Source: Lentisphaerota bacterium (GTDB taxonomy: Bacteria > Verrucomicrobiota > Lentisphaeria > Oligosphaerales > PUNB01). Taken from it: a DNA stretch of 14,678 bases. Positions 1-6,242 of the stretch are shown in pieces (positions within the stretch are counted from its first letter, which is position 1; each line of letters opens with the position of its first letter). Made by a program: the position numbers and the translations under genes. The notes below the pieces were generated by a model. The model did no database searches, had not been told where the DNA came from, and saw nothing but the letters and a program-made list of their open reading frames with translations. The stretch is from the NCBI GenBank assembly GCA_003552565.1, contig PUNB01000019.1, forward strand, positions 1 through 14,678, written 5' to 3'.

Positions 1-202
1 TGCGAAAAGGTATATCGCATGTTCTTGAGTTCAACTTTGTCCCGAATCCGCCTCAGGCGGATCACAAACCATATTCCATTTCGGATGAAAACATTAAAAC
101 CAATCGGATTTCGGTTCGGGACAAGGTTTTTAGCAACATAAATTCAGGTCTCAACCCCTTTTCGCGGAGGGTCTAGTCAGGTTCAATGTATCGGGATAAT
201 AA
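1..202. repeat. Intergenic leader with dispersed-repeat fragment and inverted repeat
   Basis: No gene is visible in these first 202 nt. The arm ttgtcccgaa (37-46) is the exact reverse complement of ttcgggacaa (115-124). Next to the left arm is a perfect hairpin ccgcctcaggcgg (48-60). The same hairpin plus its flank, in reverse complement, recurs at 11198-11213. The reverse complement of 118-129 begins aaaccttgtc, which is also found at 8386-8395. The block therefore looks like one more partial copy of a repeat scattered through this window. It may contain the promoter or 5' leader of the ZIP gene, but I see no convincing -35/-10 pair. Confidence 0.5.
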
Positions 203-958
203 ATGCAAAGTGTGTTATATAGTTTTTTAGCCGGTGTCGCCACTTCGCTCGGAGTTCTGGTGATGTTCGTCTTCGGTCGACCAGGGAAAAAGGTGTTGGC
301 ATCACTGTTAGGTTTCGCGGCTGGTATTATGATCGCGATTTCTCTGTTTGAACTGCTGCCGGAGGCGGTGGAGTTCGGTTCGATGACAGCCGCGGTGGTC
401 GGGTTCATTCTCGGTGTTCTGATGATGCTTCTGCTTGACAACCTGATTCCGCATTCGCATGTATCCTCTCCTGAAAGTCTGCTAGTGGAAAACGAAGGGC
501 GGATGGAGGTTTTATCGCCCTCCGCCAATCCTATCCTGCGCACGGGTTATCTGGTGCTTTTCGGTATCGGGTTGCATAATTTACCCGAGGGTCTGGCGAT
601 TGGAGCCGGCCTTGAGAGCAGTCCCCAGCTCGGCCTGGTCATCGCCATTGCGATCGCTCTGCATAATATTCCCGAGGGGCTGGCCATGGCCGGACCGCTT
701 AAAGCGGGCGGAATGAAAAATTTGAAGATTTTTCTTTTGACTCTTGCGGCCGGTTTAATGACTCCCATCGGCGCTATTATCGGGCTGGCCTTTTTTAATA
801 TTTCGCCAGTTTTCATTGGCGCCTCGCTGGCCTTTGCGGCGGGGGCGATGATTTATATCGTTAATGATGAATTGGTGCCGGCCGCCAATAAAATGCATAG
901 TCATCTGGCTAATATCGGCATCACCGCCGGAATAATTATTGGGTTGTATGTTTTTTAA
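203..958 (+). CDS. ZIP-family divalent metal transporter (ZupT/GufA-like)
   Basis: A 251-residue inner-membrane transporter that probably imports zinc or another divalent cation (Fe, Mn, Co, Ni). Almost the whole chain is hydrophobic, consistent with the seven or eight helices of the ZIP fold. The two signature metal-site helices are intact: HNLPEG at residues 125-130 and HNIPEG at 154-159. Other polar residues likely to line the path are ELLPEA (50-55), a DNLIPHSH loop (79-86), and NDELVPAANKMHSH (221-234) near the C-terminus. Length matches bacterial ZupT/GufA proteins. The ATG is preceded only by a weak gggataataa, but the first helix starts immediately and fits the family. The stop codon lies 1 nt before tRNA-Ser. 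Substrate cannot be read from sequence; larC, a nickel-cofactor gene, lies tail-to-tail beyond the tRNA, but a functional link is only speculation. Confidence 0.9.
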   Translation: MQSVLYSFLAGVATSLGVLVMFVFGRPGKKVLASLLGFAAGIMIAISLFELLPEAVEFGSMTAAVVGFILGVLMMLLLDNLIPHSHVSSPESLLVENEGRMEVLSPSANPILRTGYLVLFGIGLHNLPEGLAIGAGLESSPQLGLVIAIAIALHNIPEGLAMAGPLKAGGMKNLKIFLLTLAAGLMTPIGAIIGLAFFNISPVFIGASLAFAAGAMIYIVNDELVPAANKMHSHLANIGITAGIIIGLYVF

Positions 959-959
959 C

Positions 960-1047
960 GGAGGGGTGGCTGAGCGGCCGAAGGCGGCGGTCTTGAAAAC
1001 CGTTGGAGCGAGAGCTCCCGTGGGTTCGAATCCCACCCCCTCCGCCA
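960..1047 (+). tRNA. tRNA-Ser (anticodon UGA)
   Basis: An 88-nt class II tRNA. The acceptor stem GGAGGGG (960-966) pairs with CCCCTCC (1037-1043), followed by the discriminator G and an encoded CCA (1045-1047). The anticodon loop CTTGAAA (992-998) gives anticodon TGA at 994-996, reading UCA and other UCN codons. The long variable arm GGAGC-GAG-AGCTCC is typical of tRNA-Ser, and the T arm GTGGG-TTCGAAT-CCCAC is canonical. It begins 1 nt after the stop codon of the ZIP gene, so the two may be co-transcribed and the tRNA released by RNase P. A T-rich stretch follows (1048-1060) before the convergent larC stop. Confidence 0.97.
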
Positions 1048-1055
1048 TTATATTT

Positions 1056-2276
1056 TTATTCCTGGTCCAGCCAGGAGCGGGCGGAGTCGACGATTTGACG
1101 GACGGGCACTTTGGCGGTTTCGGCGAGGGCGGCGCAGGAGCCTGCTTCAGGGACGATTTCCGTGCCGGATGGACGTTCGATCTTTTTCGCCTGCACTTGC
1201 CCCCAAGGAGTGTCGATGGAAATGCTGTGGCGCGGCAGCAGTATTCGACGAACTGTGTGTATTCTTACCCCGATAGTGCTGGATTGACCGAGTATTTCCT
1301 GGCTTAATTGTTCCGTTTGACTCAGAGGCGAGAGGACTGTCAAACGAATTCCATGTCGATTCTTTTTCATCATTATCGGGCTGGTCATAACGTCCACGGC
1401 CCCTTTCTGCCGCAATTGATCGGTCAGAATCGCCAGCATCTCGGGAGTCTGGTCGTCGATATCGCATTCAATGACCTCCACTGTTTCTGAAGCCTGCGGC
1501 AGTTCCATTAGATAGGCACGCAGAATATTTGGACGGGAGTCGAAGCAGCGTCGGCCGTGACCGGTGCCGGACTTGATGAACTTCCCGTCGAGATTATTCC
1601 AATCACCGTCGCTCAGAGTGGTCAGCAGTGCGGCGCCGGTGGGGGTGGTCAATTCGCTGTTTATGTCCAGCCTTTGGACCCGGCTGTCTTCGAGAAGTCT
1701 GGCAGTTGCCGGTGCGGGCAAGGGCATGGTTCCATGTTCACATTCAACTGTGCCGGTGCCGATTTTGAAAGCGGAGACATAGATTGTTTCCACTTGCAGT
1801 TGTTCAAGAGCCAGGCATGAGCCGACTATGTCGACGATACTGTCGACCGCTCCGACTTCATGGAAATGCACTTCCTGGGGGGAAACGCCGTGCACCGCGC
1901 CTTCCGCTTCCGCCAGTCGCCGGAAAACCGCCGCTGCTCGGTCTTTGGCGCGATTCGAGAAATCACCCAAATCTATTAGTTCAAGAATATCTTTAAGCCC
2001 TCTATGGTGATGATGGCGGTCATGCCGGTGGTGTTTTTCTTTATTATGACAGGTTTCCTGTTCGGCGTGATGAGAGTGGTGTACATTCACTTGGCAAAAG
2101 CCGCAAAGAATTTTTTCGCGGTTAGCCTTCCTTTCAAAAGAGAGCTCAAATTCATGCAGGCCGGTAGTGCGCAGTTTATTCTCCACAAATTCCGGATCGG
2201 CTCCCAGGTCGAAAAGAGCGGCCAGAATCATGTCGCCGGAGGCGCCGGTGACAGGATCGAAACAGATAGTTTTCAT
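1056..2276 (-). CDS. larC: LarC, nickel insertion enzyme of nickel-pincer cofactor synthesis
   Basis: A 406-residue LarC (formerly DUF111) protein. In the known pathway LarC is a CTP-dependent enzyme that inserts nickel into pyridinium-3,5-bisthiocarboxylic acid mononucleotide, making the cofactor of lactate racemase and related LarA-type enzymes. Visible hallmarks are the N-terminal CFDPVTGASGDM (5-16), EVHFHEVGAVDSIVDIVG (135-152), and PLPAPAT (185-191). A loop at residues 66-91 carries 12 histidines plus a cysteine, a metal-binding segment common in this family. The gene is a single uninterrupted frame, unlike the split larC1/larC2 of Lactobacillus. The start has a good Shine-Dalgarno (AAGGA, 8 nt before ATG) that overlaps the end of xseB, whose stop is 12 nt upstream, so the two are probably translated from one mRNA. 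larA, larB and larE are not in the window. Confidence 0.93.
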   Translation of the reverse strand: MKTICFDPVTGASGDMILAALFDLGADPEFVENKLRTTGLHEFELSFERKANREKILCGFCQVNVHHSHHAEQETCHNKEKHHRHDRHHHHRGLKDILELIDLGDFSNRAKDRAAAVFRRLAEAEGAVHGVSPQEVHFHEVGAVDSIVDIVGSCLALEQLQVETIYVSAFKIGTGTVECEHGTMPLPAPATARLLEDSRVQRLDINSELTTPTGAALLTTLSDGDWNNLDGKFIKSGTGHGRRCFDSRPNILRAYLMELPQASETVEVIECDIDDQTPEMLAILTDQLRQKGAVDVMTSPIMMKKNRHGIRLTVLSPLSQTEQLSQEILGQSSTIGVRIHTVRRILLPRHSISIDTPWGQVQAKKIERPSGTEIVPEAGSCAALAETAKVPVRQIVDSARSWLDQE

Positions 2277-2288
2277 AAGTGAATTCCT

Positions 2289-2549
2289 TTATTCTTCATC
2301 TTGCAGAGGCTGCCATTGCGGGTTCCCTTCTTCGTCCTTGCCACTGAGGGCCTCTATGCGTTTTTCCGCGTCGCCCAGCTTTCCAGCGCAGAACTTGGCC
2401 AGCTTCATGCCTTCTTCGTAATATTCCTGGGTTTTTTCCAGAGAAAGATTGCCTTCCTCCATGGCAGCGACAATTTCTTCCAGTCGCTGCAGGGATTCTT
2501 CGAAGGTAAGATTTTCTTTTTTGTTCTTTTTTTTGTTGTCGGTGTTCAT
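2289..2549 (-). CDS. xseB: Exodeoxyribonuclease VII small subunit
   Basis: An 86-residue XseB. With XseA it forms exonuclease VII, a cytoplasmic single-strand-specific DNA exonuclease active from both ends and involved in repair and mismatch processing. The family pattern is clear: LTFEESLQRLEEIVAAMEEG, then NLSLEKTQEYYEEGMKLAKFCAGKL, a short helical hairpin ending in an acidic tail. A Lys-rich stretch (NTDNKKKNKKEN) precedes the domain. I chose the ATG at 2549 because GGAG sits 8 nt upstream. The frame stays open further upstream, but that part translates the 50-bp repeats and is unlikely to be protein. The next gene, larC, starts 12 nt downstream. Confidence 0.93.
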   Translation of the reverse strand: MNTDNKKKNKKENLTFEESLQRLEEIVAAMEEGNLSLEKTQEYYEEGMKLAKFCAGKLGDAEKRIEALSGKDEEGNPQWQPLQDEE

Positions 2550-2588
2550 AGTTGTTCTCCTGGATGTTTTTGGGGCGGACGTAATAAT

Positions 2589-2900
2589 ACGTCCGCGCGG
2601 TAACTCGGTATACATAGAGCGCAGAGCGCTTATAGAATAAGTCCGCGCTGTAACCCGGCCCAGATAGAGAACCGAGTGCTCTTAGAATACGTTCGCGCGG
2701 TAACTCGGTGCACATAGAGCGCAGAGCGCTTATAGAATAAGTCCGCGCTGTAACCCGTCCCAGATAGAGAACCGAGTGCTCTTAGAATACGTCCGCGCGG
2801 TAACTCGGTATACATAGAGCGCAGAGCGCTTATAGAATAAGTACGCGCGCTAACCTGGCTCTCATAGAGAGCAGGGTGCTTGCAAACACGTCCGCGCGGC
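2589..2900. repeat. Array of alternating 50-bp A/B repeats between xseA and xseB
   Basis: Six contiguous 50-nt units alternate in two types. A units: 2589-2638, 2689-2738, 2789-2838. B units: 2639-2688, 2739-2788 and a diverged one at 2839-2887. A truncated A-like start follows (2888-about 2900). By eye A1 and A3 are identical, A2 differs at 3 sites, B1 and B2 differ at 1 site, and A versus B match at about 37 of 50 positions. The true unit is therefore 100 bp. Units contain ccgcgcgg and the hairpin agcgc-aga-gcgct. The B/A junctions form cttat-aga-ataag, for example at 2629-2641. Stretches stay open in minus-strand frames, but 50 and 100 are not multiples of 3, so each unit is read in a different frame. 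That argues against coding. The array fills nearly all of the 368-nt gap 2550-2917 and is probably transcribed within the xseA-xseB message. Confidence 0.9.
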
Positions 2901-2917
2901 AATGCGCTGCAGAAGCA

Positions 2918-4141
2918 TTATTCGGAGTCATCCTCCGGCATTTCTGTTTTGCCAGTTACCTGGACCTGCATTTTACCTCGGGCGAGAATCGCTGTTAATT
3001 CCTGTGATATATGTGCGTTTCGGCTGTTTTTAAGACATTTACCGCGACTGTCGAGAAGGATTGAGTAGCCCCTTTGAAGAACCTCTTCAGGGCTGAGTGC
3101 GCGCAGACGCTGCTCCAAAGATTGTAGAGAGCGCTTTTCTTTTTCTGTTTTTTTCTCTGCGGAATATTGCATTTTAAGAACGCATTCATCCACTCTCTGC
3201 TGAAATTGCCTGATCATATTGACTGGTTGGCGGAGGGCCGCGGCGGAGCTGGCTTTCTCCAGTCGCCTGCGCCATTCACTGAAATTCAGGCGGGCGGCTC
3301 GACTCAATCGTTGCCGGGCGTTTGTCACTTGTTCGCGCAAGCGGCTTTTTTCCTGCACCACCAATTCCGCGGCGGCGGACGGGGTCGGCACTCTCAGATC
3401 GGCAACGAAGTCGCTGATAGTGTAATCCACTTCGTGTCCTATGGCGCTGATTACTGGAATGTTGGAGGCGGCGATGTTGCGAGCGACGATTTCCTCGTTA
3501 AAAGGCCATAAATCTTCCAGGCTGCCGCCGCCGCGGGTGAGGACGATGACATCGCAGTTTTGATGGTGGTTAAAGAATTTTATTCCTTTAGAAATTTCTT
3601 CCGCCGCGTTTTCTCCCTGAACAGCGGCGGGATAAATGCGTACGCGCAGGTCGGCGAAACGGCGGTTGAGAATTTGGCAGAAATCGCGGATTGCCGCGCC
3701 TTGGGTTGAGGTGATAACTCCGACGGCGGCGGGGAATTTGGGAATCTGTCGTTTGCGTGTCTCATCAAACAAGCCTTCAGCCCGCAGTTTCTCTTTGAGT
3801 TCTTCAAGCTTTTTCTGTAAAACGCCGGCGCCAAGAGGCAGAATTCGGTTAACCAGTATTTGACATGTGCCGCGTACCTCGTATACGGTCACTCTGCCGT
3901 CAATGTCAACTTCCATACCGTTGCGCAGCTGCATTTCCCGGACTTCGGCGGCGGCTCGGAAATAAACCGCTGACAGTTGGCAGCGACTGTCTTTCAAGGA
4001 GAAGTATACATGCCCCGAACGGTGGATGATCAGGTTGCTGATTTCTCCGCGCACTCGAAAAGGGTAGAAGGTTTGGTCCAGAACCTCTTTTATCAGCCGA
4101 TTTATCTCTGAAACCGTCCATGTTTTATTGGGATTGATCAT
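2918..4141 (-). CDS. xseA: Exodeoxyribonuclease VII large (catalytic) subunit
   Basis: A 407-residue XseA, the nuclease subunit of exonuclease VII. The N-terminal OB-fold, which binds single-stranded DNA, covers about residues 3-105 (WTVSEINRLIKEVL, VRGEISN, HVYFSLKD). The catalytic domain follows with GVITSTQGAAIRDF, TRGGGSLEDLWPFNEE and SAIGHEVDYTISDF, then VADLRVPTPSAAAELV. After that come a long charged coiled-coil region and a C-terminal segment ending in an acidic DDSE tail. I chose the ATG at 4141 because MINPNKTWTVSEINRL is the normal family beginning. An in-frame TTG at 4174 would add 11 atypical residues without a ribosome site. Upstream SD is weak (GGA about 13 nt before). xseB normally follows closely, but here it is separated by the 50-bp repeat array. 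Confidence 0.95.
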   Translation of the reverse strand: MINPNKTWTVSEINRLIKEVLDQTFYPFRVRGEISNLIIHRSGHVYFSLKDSRCQLSAVYFRAAAEVREMQLRNGMEVDIDGRVTVYEVRGTCQILVNRILPLGAGVLQKKLEELKEKLRAEGLFDETRKRQIPKFPAAVGVITSTQGAAIRDFCQILNRRFADLRVRIYPAAVQGENAAEEISKGIKFFNHHQNCDVIVLTRGGGSLEDLWPFNEEIVARNIAASNIPVISAIGHEVDYTISDFVADLRVPTPSAAAELVVQEKSRLREQVTNARQRLSRAARLNFSEWRRRLEKASSAAALRQPVNMIRQFQQRVDECVLKMQYSAEKKTEKEKRSLQSLEQRLRALSPEEVLQRGYSILLDSRGKCLKNSRNAHISQELTAILARGKMQVQVTGKTEMPEDDSE

Positions 4142-4241
4142 TATTAATCTATTCCGAAATTTCTGATCGATCAATTAATGCTAGGTGAATCTAATACGTT
4201 CGAAATAACACCGTGATTTAACAATAACAAGCTTTGTTTGT

Positions 4242-4269
4242 TTGCTAGCCGGGAAGGACGGGCTATATT
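4242..4269 (+). promoter_or_regulatory. Possible sigma70-type promoter for the 4376 gene
   Basis: TTGCTA (4242-4247), a 16-nt spacer, then TATATT (4264-4269) stands about 100 nt before the ATG at 4376, in the divergent region between xseA and this gene. It was found by eye and has no other support. Confidence 0.35.
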
Positions 4270-4375
4270 GTACAGTTTATTTTATTGTTTGATTATGCTT
4301 GCCCGAACACAAACCTGGACATCCGCCTACTCTGGTTTCGTTTGAGGTGCAAGCTCCTGAAACAGGTTTTCTAAG

Positions 4376-4714
4376 ATGAGTGTTGAACCGTCACAAAAAG
4401 AAGATTTGATCGAAAAATTGCGCGAAGACTTTCATATATCCTGGGATGAAGCGTCAGATGTTCTCAGGATAGTTCGATTAAATTTGCGTGACTTGGTAAT
4501 CGCTATGAGTGATGCCGGCGAAAATCGTCAGTGGAGTTTGCTGCTGCGACTAAACAAGAAACTGGAAGCCCTGGCGGTTAATCTCCGATGGATGACACTG
4601 CAGAGGTTTTGTCTTTTTCTCAGACAGGCTGCAGAGACTGAAAACGAGGATCGTACTGATCTCCTTTTAACGCGTTTACCGAGGCTGGCGAAGCCTCTGT
4701 TGGGAAAAACCTAG
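4376..4714 (+). CDS. Small uncharacterised helical protein (possible Hpt-like bundle without the histidine)
   Basis: A 112-residue soluble protein with no signal peptide or membrane segment. I do not recognise it securely. It reads as four or five amphipathic helices: about 8-20, 23-46, 51-70, 73-89 and 93-109. From residue 37 on, its hydrophobic pattern resembles a histidine phosphotransfer (Hpt) domain: LRDLVIAMSDAGENRQW, then KKLEALAVNLRWMTL where Hpt domains have HTLKGAAANLG. In that alignment the phospho-accepting His is Lys61 and the Gly is Ala65, so it could not act as a phosphorelay protein. This assignment is inference. The ATG lies in a stand-alone transcription unit, divergent from xseA and convergent with purD. 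The Shine-Dalgarno is weak. The stop codon falls inside the terminator hairpin shared with purD. Confidence 0.65.
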   Translation: MSVEPSQKEDLIEKLREDFHISWDEASDVLRIVRLNLRDLVIAMSDAGENRQWSLLLRLNKKLEALAVNLRWMTLQRFCLFLRQAAETENEDRTDLLLTRLPRLAKPLLGKT

Positions 4715-4732
4715 CCTGATTAATTCAGGCTA
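4705..4732 (-). terminator. Rho-independent terminator of purD
   Basis: A perfect 8-bp stem tagcctga (4712-4719) / tcaggcta (4725-4732) has a 5-nt loop. On the minus strand it is followed by GG and a run of five T (4709-4705), placing it just after the purD stop. The stem also covers the stop codon of the convergent gene at 4376-4714. In the plus direction there is no T tract after the stem, so it looks directional for purD. Confidence 0.8.
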
Positions 4733-4737
4733 TGGTG

Positions 4738-5997
4738 TCACTGGTCGCATCCCCGACGTGCGATGTCCCGCCGGAAATAAGCTCCCGGCCAATCGACAGC
4801 GTTGACGGCGGTGTAAGCTTTCTCTATCGCTTCCGGCAGAGTTTCTCCGAGAGCGGTGATGCCGAGTACGCGACCGCCGTTTGAAATAACTTGTCCTTGT
4901 GAATCCTTGCCGGTGCCGGCGTGGAATATTAACGCCCCGGCGTTTTCAGCTTTTTCCAGCCCTTTTATAACTTCACCTTTTTGATATTTTCCTGGGTAAC
5001 CATCCGCCGCTAAAACCACGCAGACGGCGTGGCGATTATCCCACTCAAGAGAGATTTCATGCAGGCGCTGCTCGACGGCGGCCTGCATGGCTTCGCTCAG
5101 GTCACTTTTCAGTCGCGGCAGGATGGCTTGAGTTTCGGGATCGCCGAATCGCACGTTGAATTCCAGTACTTTGGGCCCGTTTTCAGTTATCATGACACCG
5201 GCGTAGATGATTCCGCGATAATCGAAATGTTCCTCCTGGCAGCCCATAAGAAACGGCTGGATAATCTCCTTTTCCACCCGATTCCAGATACCGCTGTTGA
5301 CAACCGGTGCCGGAGAATATGCCCCCATGCCTCCAGTGTTGGGGCCGGTGTCGTTTTCACCTGCTCGTTTGTGATCCTGGGAGGAGACCAAAGGGATGAT
5401 CGAACGGCCGTCAGTCAAAGCAATGATCGAAGCTTCTTCGCCGATCAAGCATTCTTCTACTACCACTGTTTCCCCCGCCGAGCCGAATTCGCCGGAAAAA
5501 CAGGCGTTCACGGCTTCTTCAGCTTCGGCCGCGGTCGTTGCCACGGAAACTCCTTTGCCGGCGGCCAAGCCGTCGGCTTTTATTACCACTGGGAGCGGGT
5601 AACGCTGTACCTCCCGCAGAGCATCCTTCCGGTTATGACAGCATGTATAAGAAGCGGTGGGGATACCGTGGCGCAGCATGAATTCTTTGGCGAAGTTTTT
5701 GCTCCCTTCCAAAAGAGCCGCTTTGGAATCCGGCCCGAATATCGGCAGTTCGCGATCTTTGAAAAGATCGACAATTCCCTCACAAAGAGGCGCTTCCGGG
5801 CCGACCACAGTTAAGTCAATTTGATGTACGGCGGCGAAGTCGGCTAACTCTTCAAGGTTGTCAGTGTCGATACATTCTGCTTCCCTGATATTGGGATTGC
5901 CGGGAGCGCAATATATTTTTTCCACCCTGGGACTTTGAGCCAGCTTCCATGCCAGGGCGTGTTCCCGGCCGCCGCTGCCGATAATGAGAATTTTCAT
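4738..5997 (-). CDS. purD: Phosphoribosylamine-glycine ligase (GAR synthetase)
   Basis: A 419-residue PurD, a full-length single-domain-family enzyme. It catalyses step 2 of de novo purine synthesis: phosphoribosylamine + glycine + ATP to glycinamide ribonucleotide, in the cytoplasm. Diagnostic parts in order are the N-terminal GSGGREHALAW (7-17), the ATP-grasp stretch VVIKADGLAAGKGVSVA (137-153), SSQDHKRAGENDTGPNTGGMGAYSP (205-229), and the signature VLEFNVRFGDPETQAILPRL (277-296). The C-terminal domain has GRVLGITALG. The ATG at 5997 gives the canonical MKILIIGSGGREHA start, though no clear Shine-Dalgarno precedes it. The gene stands alone; no other pur gene is nearby. A terminator lies immediately after the stop. 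The 185 nt upstream (5998-6182) holds no gene and no riboswitch-like structure that I could see. Confidence 0.97.
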   Translation of the reverse strand: MKILIIGSGGREHALAWKLAQSPRVEKIYCAPGNPNIREAECIDTDNLEELADFAAVHQIDLTVVGPEAPLCEGIVDLFKDRELPIFGPDSKAALLEGSKNFAKEFMLRHGIPTASYTCCHNRKDALREVQRYPLPVVIKADGLAAGKGVSVATTAAEAEEAVNACFSGEFGSAGETVVVEECLIGEEASIIALTDGRSIIPLVSSQDHKRAGENDTGPNTGGMGAYSPAPVVNSGIWNRVEKEIIQPFLMGCQEEHFDYRGIIYAGVMITENGPKVLEFNVRFGDPETQAILPRLKSDLSEAMQAAVEQRLHEISLEWDNRHAVCVVLAADGYPGKYQKGEVIKGLEKAENAGALIFHAGTGKDSQGQVISNGGRVLGITALGETLPEAIEKAYTAVNAVDWPGAYFRRDIARRGCDQ

Positions 5998-6182
5998 CTG
6001 TAAATTATGCCTTTTATGATTCTTTAGAACGCCGGGTTAACATAACCTTTTATAGATGTAATGCTATCCTGCATAAGTCAATCAGGGTTCCTTTTTAAGT
6101 TGAGTGGGCAGCTTGTTTCAATTCACATTCATTTCTGTCGTTTAAGCAGATAGTTTAAGCGTAACACCAATCTGCTACCCAC

Positions 6183-6223
6183 AAAAAAAGCCGCTCTGAT
6201 GGAAGATCCTCAGAGCGGCTTTT
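6183..6223 (-). terminator. Rho-independent terminator of pckG
   Basis: A strong 10-bp stem gccgctctga (6190-6199) / tcagagcggc (6210-6219) has a 10-nt loop. It extends through A/T pairs to 14 bp. On the minus strand it is followed by seven T (6189-6183). It begins about 20 nt after the pckG stop. The flanking tttt (6220-6223) means it might also work on the plus strand, but nothing there needs it. Confidence 0.92.
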
Positions 6224-6242
6224 GGTTATTTTGTTTAGATTA

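Noticed and set aside
755..1048. 97-residue minus-strand frame beginning MAEGVGFEPTGAL
   Set aside because: It is the well-known false translation of the antisense of tRNA-Ser, extended over the ZIP gene.
2589..2900. CRISPR array
   Set aside because: The units are contiguous and nearly identical along their whole length, with no unique spacers. The apparent repeat/spacer look comes from the A/B alternation. No cas gene is present.
2296..2902. Minus-strand frames across the 50-bp repeats as a repeat protein
   Set aside because: The 50/100-bp period is not a multiple of three, so the same DNA is read in shifting frames. The frames also overlap xseB out of frame.
4142..4174. Upstream TTG start extending XseA by 11 residues
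   Set aside because: There is no ribosome site, and the extension does not match the usual XseA N-terminus, which begins just before WTVSE.
5029..5814. Plus-strand 261-residue frame opposite purD
   Set aside because: It is a shadow of purD, whose motifs are complete on the other strand.
5998..6182. Riboswitch or purine-responsive leader before purD
   Set aside because: No recognisable aptamer core or expression-platform hairpin was found by eye. The best -35-like TTGACT has no well-spaced -10.
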